DNA of 64,000 bases from Actinomadura rayongensis (lineage in GTDB: Bacteria > Actinomycetota > Actinomycetes > Streptosporangiales > Streptosporangiaceae): contig NZ_WUTW01000006.1 in the NCBI RefSeq assembly GCF_009831215.1, positions 124,001 through 188,000 of the forward strand. Direction: 5' to 3'. Of this stretch, positions 26,475 to 35,374 are shown one piece after another; the first letter of the stretch is position 1, and the number at the start of each line of letters is the position of its first letter. Position numbers and translations under genes: made by a program. Below the pieces are notes generated by a model. The model was not told the DNA's origin. It searched no databases and saw only the letters and a program-made list of their open reading frames with translations.

Positions 26475-27962
26475 ATGACCGACGCCAAGACCGACGATCG
26501 TCCCGGCCGCGCCCGGCTGGCGTCTTCGGCGGGCCGACGCGTGCTCACCGCCACCGTCCTCGGCTCGGGCGTCGCGTTCCTGGACGGCTCGGTCGTCAAC
26601 GTCGCGCTGCCCGCCATCGGCCGCGGCCTGGGCGGCGGCCTCACCGTCCTGCAGTGGGTCCTGGACGGCTACCTGCTCACCCTCAGCGCCCTGCTGCTGT
26701 TCGGCGGCGCCCTCGGCGACCGGCACGGCCACCGCCGGGTCTTCACCGCCGGGCTCGTCCTGTTCACCGCCGCGTCGCTGGCGTGCGGGCTCGCGCCCGG
26801 CCCCGCCGCGCTCATCGCCGCGCGCCTGGTGCAGGGCGCGGGCGGCGCGCTGCTGGTCCCCGGCAGCCTCGCCATGATCGACGCGATCATCGACGAACGC
26901 GACCGCGGCGCCGCCGTCGGCCGCTGGGCCGCGCTGTCGGGCGTCGCCGCCGCGCTCGGCCCGTTCGCCGGGGGATGGCTCGTGGACGTCGTGTCGTGGC
27001 GGTGGGTGTTCCTGGTCAACGTGCCGCTCGCCGCGCTCACCCTCGCCGCGCTGCGCCGCGTGCCCGAGACCCGCTCGGCCCGCCCCGGCCGCCTGGACTA
27101 CCCCGGCGCGGTCACCGTCACCGCCGGGCTCGGCGGCGCCGTGTACGCGCTCATCGAGGTCCCCGCGCACGGGTGGACGCCCGCCGCCGCCGTCCTCGCC
27201 GTCGTGGGCATCGCGGGACTCGCCGCGTTCCCGGTCGCCGAGCGCCGCTCCCGCGACCCGCTGCTGCCGCTGGACATGCTGCGGTCCCGGCAGTTCGTCG
27301 GCGTCAACCTCACCACCCTCGCGGTGTACTCCGCGCTCGGCGGCGCGCTGTTCCTGCTGACGCTGCAGCTGCAGAACTCGCTCGGGTACTCCGCGCTGCG
27401 CGCCGGGATCGCGACGCTGCCCATGACGGTGATCATGATGGTGCTGTCGGGGCGGGCCGGGGCGCTCGCGCAGCGGATCGGCGCCCGCCCCCTCATGGCG
27501 GCCGGGCCGCTCGTCGCGGGCGGCGGCGTCGCGCTGCTCGCCCTCGCCCGGCCCGGCGCGTCCTACGTCACCGGCGTGCTGCCCGGCGTCGTGGTGTTCG
27601 GGCTCGGGATGGCCGCGACCGTCGCGCCGCTCACCGCGACCGTCCTCGCGTCAGTCGACGAGGACCACGTCGGCGCCGCGTCCGGCACCAACAACGCCGT
27701 GTCCCGGCTGGCGTCACTGCTGGCCGTCGCGGTCCTGCCGCCCGCCGCCGGGCTCGGCGCCCACGGCGCCTCCGGACCCCTCGGCGCCGGGTACCCGCGC
27801 GCCATGCTCATCGCCGCCGCCGCGTGCGCGCTCGGCGGGCCCGTCGCGTTCCTCACCGTCCGCAAGGCCGCGCGCGTCCACCGGCACATGCCCGCCGGGC
27901 TCCACCACTCCTGCCAGGACCCCGGCACCCGCGAACCCGCGCCCGCTCCCGAGCAGACCTGA
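26475..27962 (+). CDS. DHA2-family (14-TM) MFS drug exporter
   Basis: The 495-residue protein has about 14 membrane segments. Early MFS motifs are present: VAFLDGSVVNVALPAIG (motif D1-like), GALGDRHGHRR (motif A) and ARLVQGAGGALLVPGSLAMI (motifs B and C). It should export a drug or metabolite by proton antiport. It has its own ribosome site and no adjacent regulator. Substrate unknown. Confidence 0.92.
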   Translation: MTDAKTDDRPGRARLASSAGRRVLTATVLGSGVAFLDGSVVNVALPAIGRGLGGGLTVLQWVLDGYLLTLSALLLFGGALGDRHGHRRVFTAGLVLFTAASLACGLAPGPAALIAARLVQGAGGALLVPGSLAMIDAIIDERDRGAAVGRWAALSGVAAALGPFAGGWLVDVVSWRWVFLVNVPLAALTLAALRRVPETRSARPGRLDYPGAVTVTAGLGGAVYALIEVPAHGWTPAAAVLAVVGIAGLAAFPVAERRSRDPLLPLDMLRSRQFVGVNLTTLAVYSALGGALFLLTLQLQNSLGYSALRAGIATLPMTVIMMVLSGRAGALAQRIGARPLMAAGPLVAGGGVALLALARPGASYVTGVLPGVVVFGLGMAATVAPLTATVLASVDEDHVGAASGTNNAVSRLASLLAVAVLPPAAGLGAHGASGPLGAGYPRAMLIAAAACALGGPVAFLTVRKAARVHRHMPAGLHHSCQDPGTREPAPAPEQT

Positions 27963-27968
27963 GCCCGG

Positions 27969-30809
27969 TCAGGACAGTTCGGCGGCGATGCCCTCGAAGT
28001 CCTCGCCGGCCAGCACCAGCGTGCCCGTGCTCCCGATCGCCTGCGTCGCCTCGGCGCGCCCGAGCTGCCGCGTCGCCGCCCGGTCCAGGTAGGTCTCGAT
28101 GAGCCGTGCGCCGGTCAGGCGGCCCCGGCCGCGCAGCAGCGGCATCTCCTGCCGCACCACCCGCCACGCGTCCGCGCCGAGGCGCAGGCGGCGCTCCTCG
28201 GCGAGCAGGCCGAGCAGGCCCTCCCGGACGGCGGGCACCGACAGGTCCGGCAGCCGCACCGCGCGCAGGTCCGTCAGCAGCTCAGGGGACGCCGCCGACA
28301 GCTCCCCGACCCGGTCGGGCGCGCACGTCGCCAGCAGCGCCGTCTCGCTCACGCCCTCCAGCCGCGCCCGGTAGATCGCCGTCGCGTACTGGCGGCCCTC
28401 GGGATGGTCCAGGATCAGGTCGTCCAGGCCGTCCAGCAGCAGCGCGTGCCCCGCGTGCGCGTCCAGCGCCGCCCGCAGCCCGTCCGGGCCGCCGTCGCGC
28501 AGGTCCTCGGCGTGCACCGTCCGGACCTCGCCCGACGACACCTCCACCTCCGCCAGCGCCCGCGCCACCATCCGCGCCAGCCGCCGCTGCCCGCTGGACG
28601 GCGCCCCGATCAGCAGCAGCGCCGGCACCGACGCGCTCGACACCTCCTGCCCCCGCAGCCGCGCCGCCCACTTCCCCCGGCGCCGCGCCTCGGTCACCAC
28701 CCGCTCCACGTCGTCGGCGCCGCACAGGAACCGGATCCCGTACGCCTCGGCGACCCGCGGGCCCGGCTCGTCCCGCGCCGCCTGCGGCGCGGGCGGCGGC
28801 GCCTCCGACACCGGCGCGGGCGGCGGCGGCAGCTCCTGCCCGCCCGGACGCGCGTCCAGCCGCGGATCCAGCCGGGGATCGAGCTGCGTGCGGTACGGGT
28901 CGGAGTACGGGCCCGAGTCCAGCTGCGTGCCCGGCGCGTGCTCGGCCGGTCCCTGCTCGTCCGGCCACACCGGCGCCGTCCCCGCCACCGGCGGCGCGGG
29001 CGCCGGCCCGGGCGGAGGGCCGGGCGGCGGACCCAGGGGCGGCGGACCGGAAGGCGGGGCCTGGCCGGCGTGCGCGGCGGCCTGCGCCCCGCCCTGCTCG
29101 TGCCCGGACGGCCCGGCGTGCGCGTCGCCCGCGCCCGGGCCCGCGTCCTCGCCGGGACGCGGACCCGGCGGAGGCGCGGGCGGGGCGGCAGGGGGCTCCA
29201 TGGGCGCGCCCGCGGGCGGGGCGGGCGGGGGAGCGGCGGGCGGGGGCAGCGGGGGGCGCGCCTGCGGCGACGCCGGGCCCGCCGACCGGCCCGCCGGGTC
29301 CCCGGCGCCCGGCGGCTCGGGCGCGACGGGCGCGTCCGGCGCGGGACGGCCCGCCGCCAGATGCGCCCGCGCCGCCGAGATGATGTCCCACGCGCTCAGC
29401 TCGTCGGTCGAGGGCGGCGAGTAGTTCGCCGGGCTCGTCAGCTCCGCCGCGACCGCCTGCGGCACCGCGAACCCCGTCGCCGGCGGCGGCACCTGCGCCA
29501 GCCGGCACCACGTCAGCCCGATCCCGTACGTCGTGGCCAGCAGCGCCGCCAGCACCCCCGCGTCGCCCGACCGCAGCGCCTCGGGCAGCCGCCCGTCGCG
29601 CGGCCACAACGTCCGCAGCGGATGCGCCGGATCGGCCAGCACCGCCTGCAGCGTCCGCGCCGAGTCCGGGTCCAGCCACCGCTGCAGCGCCGGGAGCGCG
29701 CCCGGCGCCGCCTGCAAGTCCGCCGCCAGCACCGCCAGGCCCGCGTGCCGCACCCGGTCGTGCCCCCGCCCCTGCCCGCCGGGCCCGCCCGGACCGCCCG
29801 GGGCGGCGCCCGCCGGGGCGGGCGGCACCGCGCCCAGCTCCGCGACGATCTGCTGCAGGTCGTACAGGGCCAGGCGCAGGTACTCGCCGGGCGCGGTGTC
29901 GCGCAGCAGCGGCGTCGCGAACTCCGCCGGGCACCGCCGCCGCCACTCCTGCACGATCGCCTGCGGCCCGTACCGGACGGTCGCCAGGTCCTGCTGGACG
30001 TACTGCAGCGACGCGCCCGTCACCGCCGCGAGCGCGTCCGCGCCCGGACGGAACCGCTCGTCGCCCTGCAACCCCGTCGCGACCTCGTACATCACCCGCG
30101 CGACGTGCGCGGCGCCCGGCCCGTCGCCCGCGCCGAGCCGGTGGACGTAGTAGCCCGCCAGCGTCGAGAAGTCCGGCGGCATCATCCAGTGCAGCCGCTC
30201 GGCCGGGGTCGTCAGGTAGTAGGTGAACGACTCGATCAGCGGATGCTCGGTCAGCGCGACCGGCGCGCCCGCGCACCACAGCAGCGCCCCCCACGCCGCC
30301 GCGACCGTACTCGGCGTCCCCGCCTGGAACATCGGGTCCTGCTGGGCGAACTGCGCCGGGTTCACCGCCAGCGCCGTAGTCAGCGCCTGCGAGATCCGCG
30401 CGACCACGCCGGTGTCGGGGAGCGGGCCGAGGAACCCCAGCGACGCCATCCGCCCCGTCGACAGGTCCGGGCCCGTCGGGTACAGCTGCGGCGGCACCGG
30501 CGGCGTCCCCGCCCCGCGCGGCGCCGGGACCGCGACGGCCCGGTCGGCGGGATCGGGCGGCGGCGGGCACGGCTGCCACGACCCGTCCAGCCCGCACCGG
30601 TACCAGCGGCCCCACGCCCCGAACAGCCACCACTCGCCCGCGCCCCACAGCATCCGCGCCGCGATCTGCTCGCTGCGCTGCTGCGGCGCCGCCGTCCGCC
30701 ACCACGGCGCCGCGACCAGCTCGCGGACGTTGGCCTCCACCGCGGCGAAGAGATCCCCCGGCCGCGCCGACGCTGCACCGGGTCCCGTCCCGGCCCCCTG
30801 CCCGTTCAC
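27969..30809 (-). CDS. Large protein with a degenerate AAA-like domain and Pro/Gly-rich linker
   Basis: The protein is about 946 residues from a GTG at 30809. Residues 1 to about 485 are an unrecognised, probably helical region with WWLFGAWGRWYRCG near the start. Residues about 489-685 are a proline/glycine/alanine-rich, probably disordered linker. The C-terminal part looks like an AAA ATPase: LLLIGAPSSGQRRLARM stands where Walker A should be, and HALLLDGLDDLIL is a Walker-B-like strand. The P-loop lysine is replaced (GQR instead of GKT), so ATP hydrolysis is doubtful. It is divergent from another unknown gene. No function can be given; a scaffold or regulatory AAA relative is possible. Confidence 0.75.
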   Translation of the reverse strand: MNGQGAGTGPGAASARPGDLFAAVEANVRELVAAPWWRTAAPQQRSEQIAARMLWGAGEWWLFGAWGRWYRCGLDGSWQPCPPPPDPADRAVAVPAPRGAGTPPVPPQLYPTGPDLSTGRMASLGFLGPLPDTGVVARISQALTTALAVNPAQFAQQDPMFQAGTPSTVAAAWGALLWCAGAPVALTEHPLIESFTYYLTTPAERLHWMMPPDFSTLAGYYVHRLGAGDGPGAAHVARVMYEVATGLQGDERFRPGADALAAVTGASLQYVQQDLATVRYGPQAIVQEWRRRCPAEFATPLLRDTAPGEYLRLALYDLQQIVAELGAVPPAPAGAAPGGPGGPGGQGRGHDRVRHAGLAVLAADLQAAPGALPALQRWLDPDSARTLQAVLADPAHPLRTLWPRDGRLPEALRSGDAGVLAALLATTYGIGLTWCRLAQVPPPATGFAVPQAVAAELTSPANYSPPSTDELSAWDIISAARAHLAAGRPAPDAPVAPEPPGAGDPAGRSAGPASPQARPPLPPPAAPPPAPPAGAPMEPPAAPPAPPPGPRPGEDAGPGAGDAHAGPSGHEQGGAQAAAHAGQAPPSGPPPLGPPPGPPPGPAPAPPVAGTAPVWPDEQGPAEHAPGTQLDSGPYSDPYRTQLDPRLDPRLDARPGGQELPPPPAPVSEAPPPAPQAARDEPGPRVAEAYGIRFLCGADDVERVVTEARRRGKWAARLRGQEVSSASVPALLLIGAPSSGQRRLARMVARALAEVEVSSGEVRTVHAEDLRDGGPDGLRAALDAHAGHALLLDGLDDLILDHPEGRQYATAIYRARLEGVSETALLATCAPDRVGELSAASPELLTDLRAVRLPDLSVPAVREGLLGLLAEERRLRLGADAWRVVRQEMPLLRGRGRLTGARLIETYLDRAATRQLGRAEATQAIGSTGTLVLAGEDFEGIAAELS

Positions 30810-31072
30810 CCCGCGAATAGTAGTCCTCCCGGGCGAACCGCCCGCATTCCCGCGCCTACCCGCCGGTACCGGCCAGGCACCGGCCAGGCACCGGTCAGGC
30901 GCCCTCCCGCCGGAACCGCCGCACGGCGACCGCCACCGCCGTACCCGCCGCCGACCGCGCCTTCGACCTCCTCGAACACGGCCTCGGCGGCCACGGCGCC
31001 CGCGACGGCGACAACAAATGAGTGCCGACCGGGTCGCCGGGGTTCTTAGACTCCATGACTGCGGAGGCAATC

Positions 31073-32170
31073 ATGGACACCCCCACCCTGCTCACCCACC
31101 TGCAGACCCATGACCGGCCGCTGACCCTTCCCCGGGGCGGCGTCCCCCGGTGGGACGACGCCGCCCTGCACGCCGCCGCCCGCGCCGCCGCCCCCGAGCC
31201 CTACGCCCTGCTCGGCCTGGCGCCCGGCGTCCTGCCCTGGCAGCGCGCCCGCGTCCTGCTGCAGCTCCTCACCGCCTCCCAGGCCGGCCTGCCCGACCCC
31301 GCCCGCGCCACCCTCGCCGCCACCGCGCACCTGCTCACCCGCGCCGCCCCGCCCGGCCACGTCATCACCGCCCTGCTCGCCCTGCGGCGGCTGCGCGCCA
31401 ACCACAAGCACACCACCCGCGCCGTCCTGCGGTTCGTCCTGGAGCACCCCGACGCCGACGCGCTCATCGCCGCGCGCCGCTCCGCCCTCGCCGACTGCTT
31501 CGAGCACGCCCTCGGCACCGCCACCGCCCGCGGCTGCGCCCGCCGCGTCGCCGCCGGCGACACCGGCTCGGACTACCTGCGCCGCCGCCTCCTGCGGTTC
31601 CTCGCCGACCCCGACGCCGCGCTCCCGCGCGTCACCGCCCTCTACGCCGAAACGGGCGCGCACCCCGCGCCCGCGCCGCTGCCGGACGCGGCGCCGCTCC
31701 CGCTGGACGGCCCCGTCACCGGCCCGCCCTACGACGGCGCCGTCGCGCTCGTCCTGCCCGCAAGACCCGCGACGCCGCACGCCCGCGCCCTGCACACCGC
31801 GCTGCAGAACGCGCTCGCCGCCGCGTGCCCACGGCTGCGCGTCCACACCGGCCACGGCGCGCCCGGCGAACCCGTCGTCGCCGTCGTCGCCGGTGAAACG
31901 GGCGGTGAGCTGGCCGGCGGGGCGGCCGGTGGGGGAGGCGGGGCCGTGCGGTGCGGCGGCGCCGAACGCGCCCTGCACGGCCCCGGCGACGTGCCCGCGC
32001 TCGTCCCCTGGATCATCGCCCACGCCCCCGGCGGGCCCGGCTGGCTCCACCGCGCCCTGCGCGCCCGCCTCCCCGAACCCCCGCCCGGCCCCGCCGGAGA
32101 CCGTGCGGGTGACGGCGGGGCGGACGGCGGGCGGGCCGTCCTGACCCGTCCGCGGCGCCCGTCACCGTAG
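31073..32170 (+). CDS. Uncharacterised protein
   Basis: I do not recognise this 365-residue protein. The first 200 residues look helical and well-formed (for example LLTASQAGLPD, LRANHKHTTRAVLRFVLEHP). The C-terminal part is Ala/Gly/Pro-rich with a glycine run (AAGGGGGAV). I chose ATG 31073 because GGAGG lies 6 bases before it; in-frame ATGs at 31022 and 31055 lack a good site. It is divergent from the degenerate-AAA gene across about 260 bases, so the two may be co-regulated or work together. Codons are almost uniformly C-ending. Confidence 0.75.
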   Translation: MDTPTLLTHLQTHDRPLTLPRGGVPRWDDAALHAAARAAAPEPYALLGLAPGVLPWQRARVLLQLLTASQAGLPDPARATLAATAHLLTRAAPPGHVITALLALRRLRANHKHTTRAVLRFVLEHPDADALIAARRSALADCFEHALGTATARGCARRVAAGDTGSDYLRRRLLRFLADPDAALPRVTALYAETGAHPAPAPLPDAAPLPLDGPVTGPPYDGAVALVLPARPATPHARALHTALQNALAAACPRLRVHTGHGAPGEPVVAVVAGETGGELAGGAAGGGGGAVRCGGAERALHGPGDVPALVPWIIAHAPGGPGWLHRALRARLPEPPPGPAGDRAGDGGADGGRAVLTRPRRPSP

Positions 32171-32253
32171 GGAACGCACGCGCCGTTTGTCACCTGACTT
32201 CACAACAGACGCCGCAACTGGTGTCCCTGATGCGAAGACCGTCCCGCGATAGT

Positions 32254-32277
32254 GACCGTACGGTCGTGCCCTATATA
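32254..32277. promoter_or_regulatory. 12-bp palindrome next to TATATA, upstream of the desaturase
   Basis: GACCGTACGGTC (32254-32265) is perfectly self-complementary. TATATA (32272-32277) follows 6 bases later in an otherwise GC-rich region, about 105 bases before the desaturase ATG. It looks like a promoter under a dimeric regulator, possibly a lipid-sensing repressor. No clear -35 was identified. Confidence 0.5.
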
Positions 32278-32381
32278 TGCGGCGGAGTCACGACCGGACC
32301 CGTTTCCCACCGCCGGGCCCGCGACGTCACGGCCGCACTCCTGCCGCAAGGAACGCGAACGAACGCCGATAAGGAGCCCTC

Positions 32382-33353
32382 ATGACCGCGGGTGTCGCCG
32401 ATGTGGGGCGCAGAGCCCCGCTGCCGGACATCGCTCCCAAGCCCGTCCCCATGATCGAACGCATCAGCGTCGTGGTGTTCGTCGTCGCCCCCATCGTCGG
32501 CGTCGCCGCCGCCGTCCCGTTCTTCTGGGGCTGGGGCATCGGCTGGACCGACGTCGCGATCTTCGCGTTCCTCTACCCGTTCAACGCGCTCGGCATCACC
32601 GTCGGATACCACCGCTACTTCACCCACCAGGGCTTCAAGGCCAAGCGCTGGCTGAAGATCGCGCTGGCCGTCCTCGGCGGGCAGGCGTGGCAGGGCTCGG
32701 TCATCTTCTGGGTGTCCGACCACCGCCGCCACCACAAGTACTCCGACCGCGACGGCGACCCCCACTCCCCGTGGGCGTTCGGGCCCGGCGTGTGGGGGCT
32801 CACCAAGGGCCTGTTCCACGCCCACATGGGCTGGCTGTTCCGCAAGACCCGCACGTCGCGCACCAAGTACGCGCCCGACCTGCTGAAGGACCCCGACCTG
32901 CGGTTCCTCGGCCGCAACGATGTCTACGTCCTCATCGCCGCGTCCACCCTGCTCGTCCCGATGGGCCTCGGCGCGCTGCTCACCTGGTCCTGGCACGGCG
33001 CCGTCACCGCCCTGTTCTGGGCCGGGATCCTGCGCGTGTTCGCCGGCGACCACGTCACCTTCTCCATCAACTCGATCTGCCACGTCTTCGGCAAGAAGCC
33101 GTTCAAGACCCGCGACGAGTCCCGCAACGTGTGGTGGCTGGCCATCCCGTCGTTCGGCGAGTCCTGGCACAACCTGCACCACGCCGACCCGACCTGCGCG
33201 CGGCACGGCGTCCTGAAGGGCCAGGTCGACATCAGCGCCCGCACCATCTGGCTGTTCGAGAAGCTCGGCTGGGTCTGGGACGTCCGCTGGCCCGACGCCG
33301 ACCGGCTCGCCGCCCGCCGCAACCAGCCCGACCCCGAACCCGCCGCCGCCTGA
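32382..33353 (+). CDS. Acyl-CoA delta-9-type desaturase
   Basis: The 323-residue membrane protein has the stearoyl-CoA desaturase histidine boxes HRYFTH, HRRHH and HNLHH in correct order, between paired membrane segments. It should desaturate saturated acyl-CoA using a di-iron centre. AAGGAG precedes the ATG. An acyl-AMP ligase gene follows 82 bases later on the same strand, suggesting joint work on membrane or wall lipids. Confidence 0.93.
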   Translation: MTAGVADVGRRAPLPDIAPKPVPMIERISVVVFVVAPIVGVAAAVPFFWGWGIGWTDVAIFAFLYPFNALGITVGYHRYFTHQGFKAKRWLKIALAVLGGQAWQGSVIFWVSDHRRHHKYSDRDGDPHSPWAFGPGVWGLTKGLFHAHMGWLFRKTRTSRTKYAPDLLKDPDLRFLGRNDVYVLIAASTLLVPMGLGALLTWSWHGAVTALFWAGILRVFAGDHVTFSINSICHVFGKKPFKTRDESRNVWWLAIPSFGESWHNLHHADPTCARHGVLKGQVDISARTIWLFEKLGWVWDVRWPDADRLAARRNQPDPEPAAA

Positions 33354-33435
33354 CACCCGGCCGACGACCCGGCCGGCACCCGGCCCGCGCCGGGCGCCGG
33401 CCCGCCCACCCGTCCCTCCACTGGAGCGCCCCCTC

Positions 33436-35199
33436 ATGACCACCCTCAAGGAACTCGACCGCACCCCCCTCGTCCAGCGCCTCGCCAAGTGGGCGCAGCT
33501 CTACCCCGACGACCGCGCCTACACCTACATGGACTACAGCGAGGACGTCGACGGCGTCGCCGTCGACATGACGTGGGGCGAACTGGACAAGCGCGCCCGC
33601 GCCCTCGCCGCCACGCTGCGCCAGGCCACCGACCCCGGCCAGCGCGCCGCGCTGCTCGCCCCCCAGACCCTCGACTACATCATCGGGTTCCTCGGCTGCA
33701 TGTACGCGCGGGTCATCGCCGTCCCGCTGTTCTCCCCGGACCTGCCCGGGCACGCCGACCGGCTCCTGGCCGTGTACTCCGACTCCGAGCCCGAGACGGT
33801 CCTGACGATCACCTCCGCGCTCCCGCACGTCGAGGCGTTCTTCGACCAGAACACCGTCCCGCGGCCCAAGCAGATCATCACCGTCGACACCATCGACACG
33901 TCCCTCACCTTCGAGGACGAGCCGATCTCCCCCGACGACCTGGCCTACCTGCAGTACACCTCCGGGTCCACCCGCGTGCCCGCCGGCGTCATGCTCACCC
34001 ACGGCAACCTCGCCGTGAACGCCGAGCAGTGCTGGGGCGTGTTCGACGGCATCCCGCGCGTGTCGACCGGCGTGAACTGGCTCCCGCTGTTCCACGACAT
34101 GGGCCTGGTCACCGCCGTCGGCCTCCCCATCGCCTACGCCAGCCCCGCCGTCCTCATGGACCCCGTCGCGTTCATCATGCGGCCCATCCGCTGGCTGGAG
34201 CTGCTCAGCAAGCAGGGCCACGCGTTCACCTGCGCGCCCAACTTCGCCTACGAGTACCTCGCCACCAAGGTCAGCGACGAGGAGAAGGCCGGGCTCGACC
34301 TGTCGGGCGTCCAGGTGTTCATGAACGGCGCCGAGACGATCCGCGAGGAGAGCCTGCAGCGCTACCTCGACGCCTACAGCCCCTACGGCCTGCGGCCCGA
34401 GGTGCAGGTCCCCGCCTACGGGCTCGCCGAGGCCACCGTGTACGTGTCGTCCTCGTCCCGCTACGAGCTGCCGACCGTCCGCGCGTTCGACCGCGACGCC
34501 CTCAACGCCGGCGTGCTGGAGCCCTGCGACCACGACGCCGAGCGCGCCAGCGTCCTCGTCGGCTGCGGGCAGCCCTACGGGCAGCTCGTCGCGATCGTCG
34601 ACCCCGACTCCGGCGAGCGCAAGCCCGACGGGCACATCGGCGAGATCTGGATCCACGGCCCCAACGTCACCGCCGGGTACTGGAACCGCCCCGAGGAGAC
34701 CGCCCGCACCTTCGGCAACAAGCTCGCCGGGGAGCGCGGCGACCTGCCCGAGGGCCCGTGGCTGCGCACCGGCGACCTCGGCGTCTGGTACGAGGGCGAA
34801 CTGTGGATCACCGGCCGCATCAAGGACCTCGTCATCATCGACGGCCGCAACCACTACCCGCAGGACCTGGAGTACACCGCGTTCCACGCCCACGAGGGCG
34901 TCCGCCGCGGGTACGCCGCCGCGTTCTCCGTCGACGGCGAGGAGGGCGAGGTCCTCATCATCGTCGCCGAGCGCAACCGCCGCGTCCCCATCAAGCGCCT
35001 GGACCCGGTCGCCGTCACCGACGCCGTCCGCGCCGCCGTGCAGCAGCACCACGACGTCCGCGTCCACGAGCTGGTGCTCATCGAGCCCGGCGGGCTCGTC
35101 CGCACCAGCAGCGGCAAGGTGTCGCACACCGCGACCCGCAAGGCCTACCTGGAGGGTGCGCTGCCCGTCACCGACCTCAGCGGCGCCGGCGAGGGCTGA
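33436..35199 (+). CDS. Long-chain fatty acyl-AMP ligase (FAAL, FadD32-like)
   Basis: The 587-residue enzyme belongs to the adenylate-forming family, with YTSGSTRVPAGVMLTHGN as ATP loop, YGLAEATVYVSSS, TGDLGVWYEGELWITGR and the C-terminal lysine in SSGKVSHTATR. The TRVPAGV variant and SCD-like neighbour fit FAALs, which load acyl-AMP onto a carrier protein rather than CoA. No carrier protein or PKS lies adjacent, so the acceptor is elsewhere. A strong terminator follows. Confidence 0.9.
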   Translation: MTTLKELDRTPLVQRLAKWAQLYPDDRAYTYMDYSEDVDGVAVDMTWGELDKRARALAATLRQATDPGQRAALLAPQTLDYIIGFLGCMYARVIAVPLFSPDLPGHADRLLAVYSDSEPETVLTITSALPHVEAFFDQNTVPRPKQIITVDTIDTSLTFEDEPISPDDLAYLQYTSGSTRVPAGVMLTHGNLAVNAEQCWGVFDGIPRVSTGVNWLPLFHDMGLVTAVGLPIAYASPAVLMDPVAFIMRPIRWLELLSKQGHAFTCAPNFAYEYLATKVSDEEKAGLDLSGVQVFMNGAETIREESLQRYLDAYSPYGLRPEVQVPAYGLAEATVYVSSSSRYELPTVRAFDRDALNAGVLEPCDHDAERASVLVGCGQPYGQLVAIVDPDSGERKPDGHIGEIWIHGPNVTAGYWNRPEETARTFGNKLAGERGDLPEGPWLRTGDLGVWYEGELWITGRIKDLVIIDGRNHYPQDLEYTAFHAHEGVRRGYAAAFSVDGEEGEVLIIVAERNRRVPIKRLDPVAVTDAVRAAVQQHHDVRVHELVLIEPGGLVRTSSGKVSHTATRKAYLEGALPVTDLSGAGEG

Positions 35200-35238
35200 C
35201 CCGCCCGAGGGACCCCGTGAACCCGCCCCCCAGGGGGC

Positions 35239-35296
35239 GGGCGGCGGCCCGTCACCGCACGCCGAGGGGGCGCCGGTGACGGGCCGCCGCCCTTTT
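35239..35296 (+). terminator. Strong intrinsic terminator after the acyl-AMP ligase gene
   Basis: A perfect 19-bp stem (35239-35257 pairs with 35274-35292) with a 16-base loop is followed directly by TTTT. Confidence 0.9.
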
Positions 35297-35326
35297 CACC
35301 CCCCGGTTCACTCTCGGCGCACGCGA

Positions 35327-35362
35327 AAGGGCGCCCGGCGGAACCTCCCGCCGGGCGCCCTT
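35327..35362 (-). terminator. Terminator of the esterase gene
   Basis: A perfect 15-bp stem (35327-35341 pairs with 35348-35362) with a 6-base loop lies just past the esterase stop. Read on the minus strand it ends in CCCTTTCG. It faces the terminator at 35239-35296, insulating convergent genes. Confidence 0.8.
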
Positions 35363-35374
35363 CGCGCGCTTACG

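Noticed and set aside
28755..29343. Repetitive-looking DNA in the AAA-like gene, considered as tandem repeat or CRISPR-like array
   Set aside because: Units have no fixed length or spacers; it simply encodes a Pro/Gly-rich linker.
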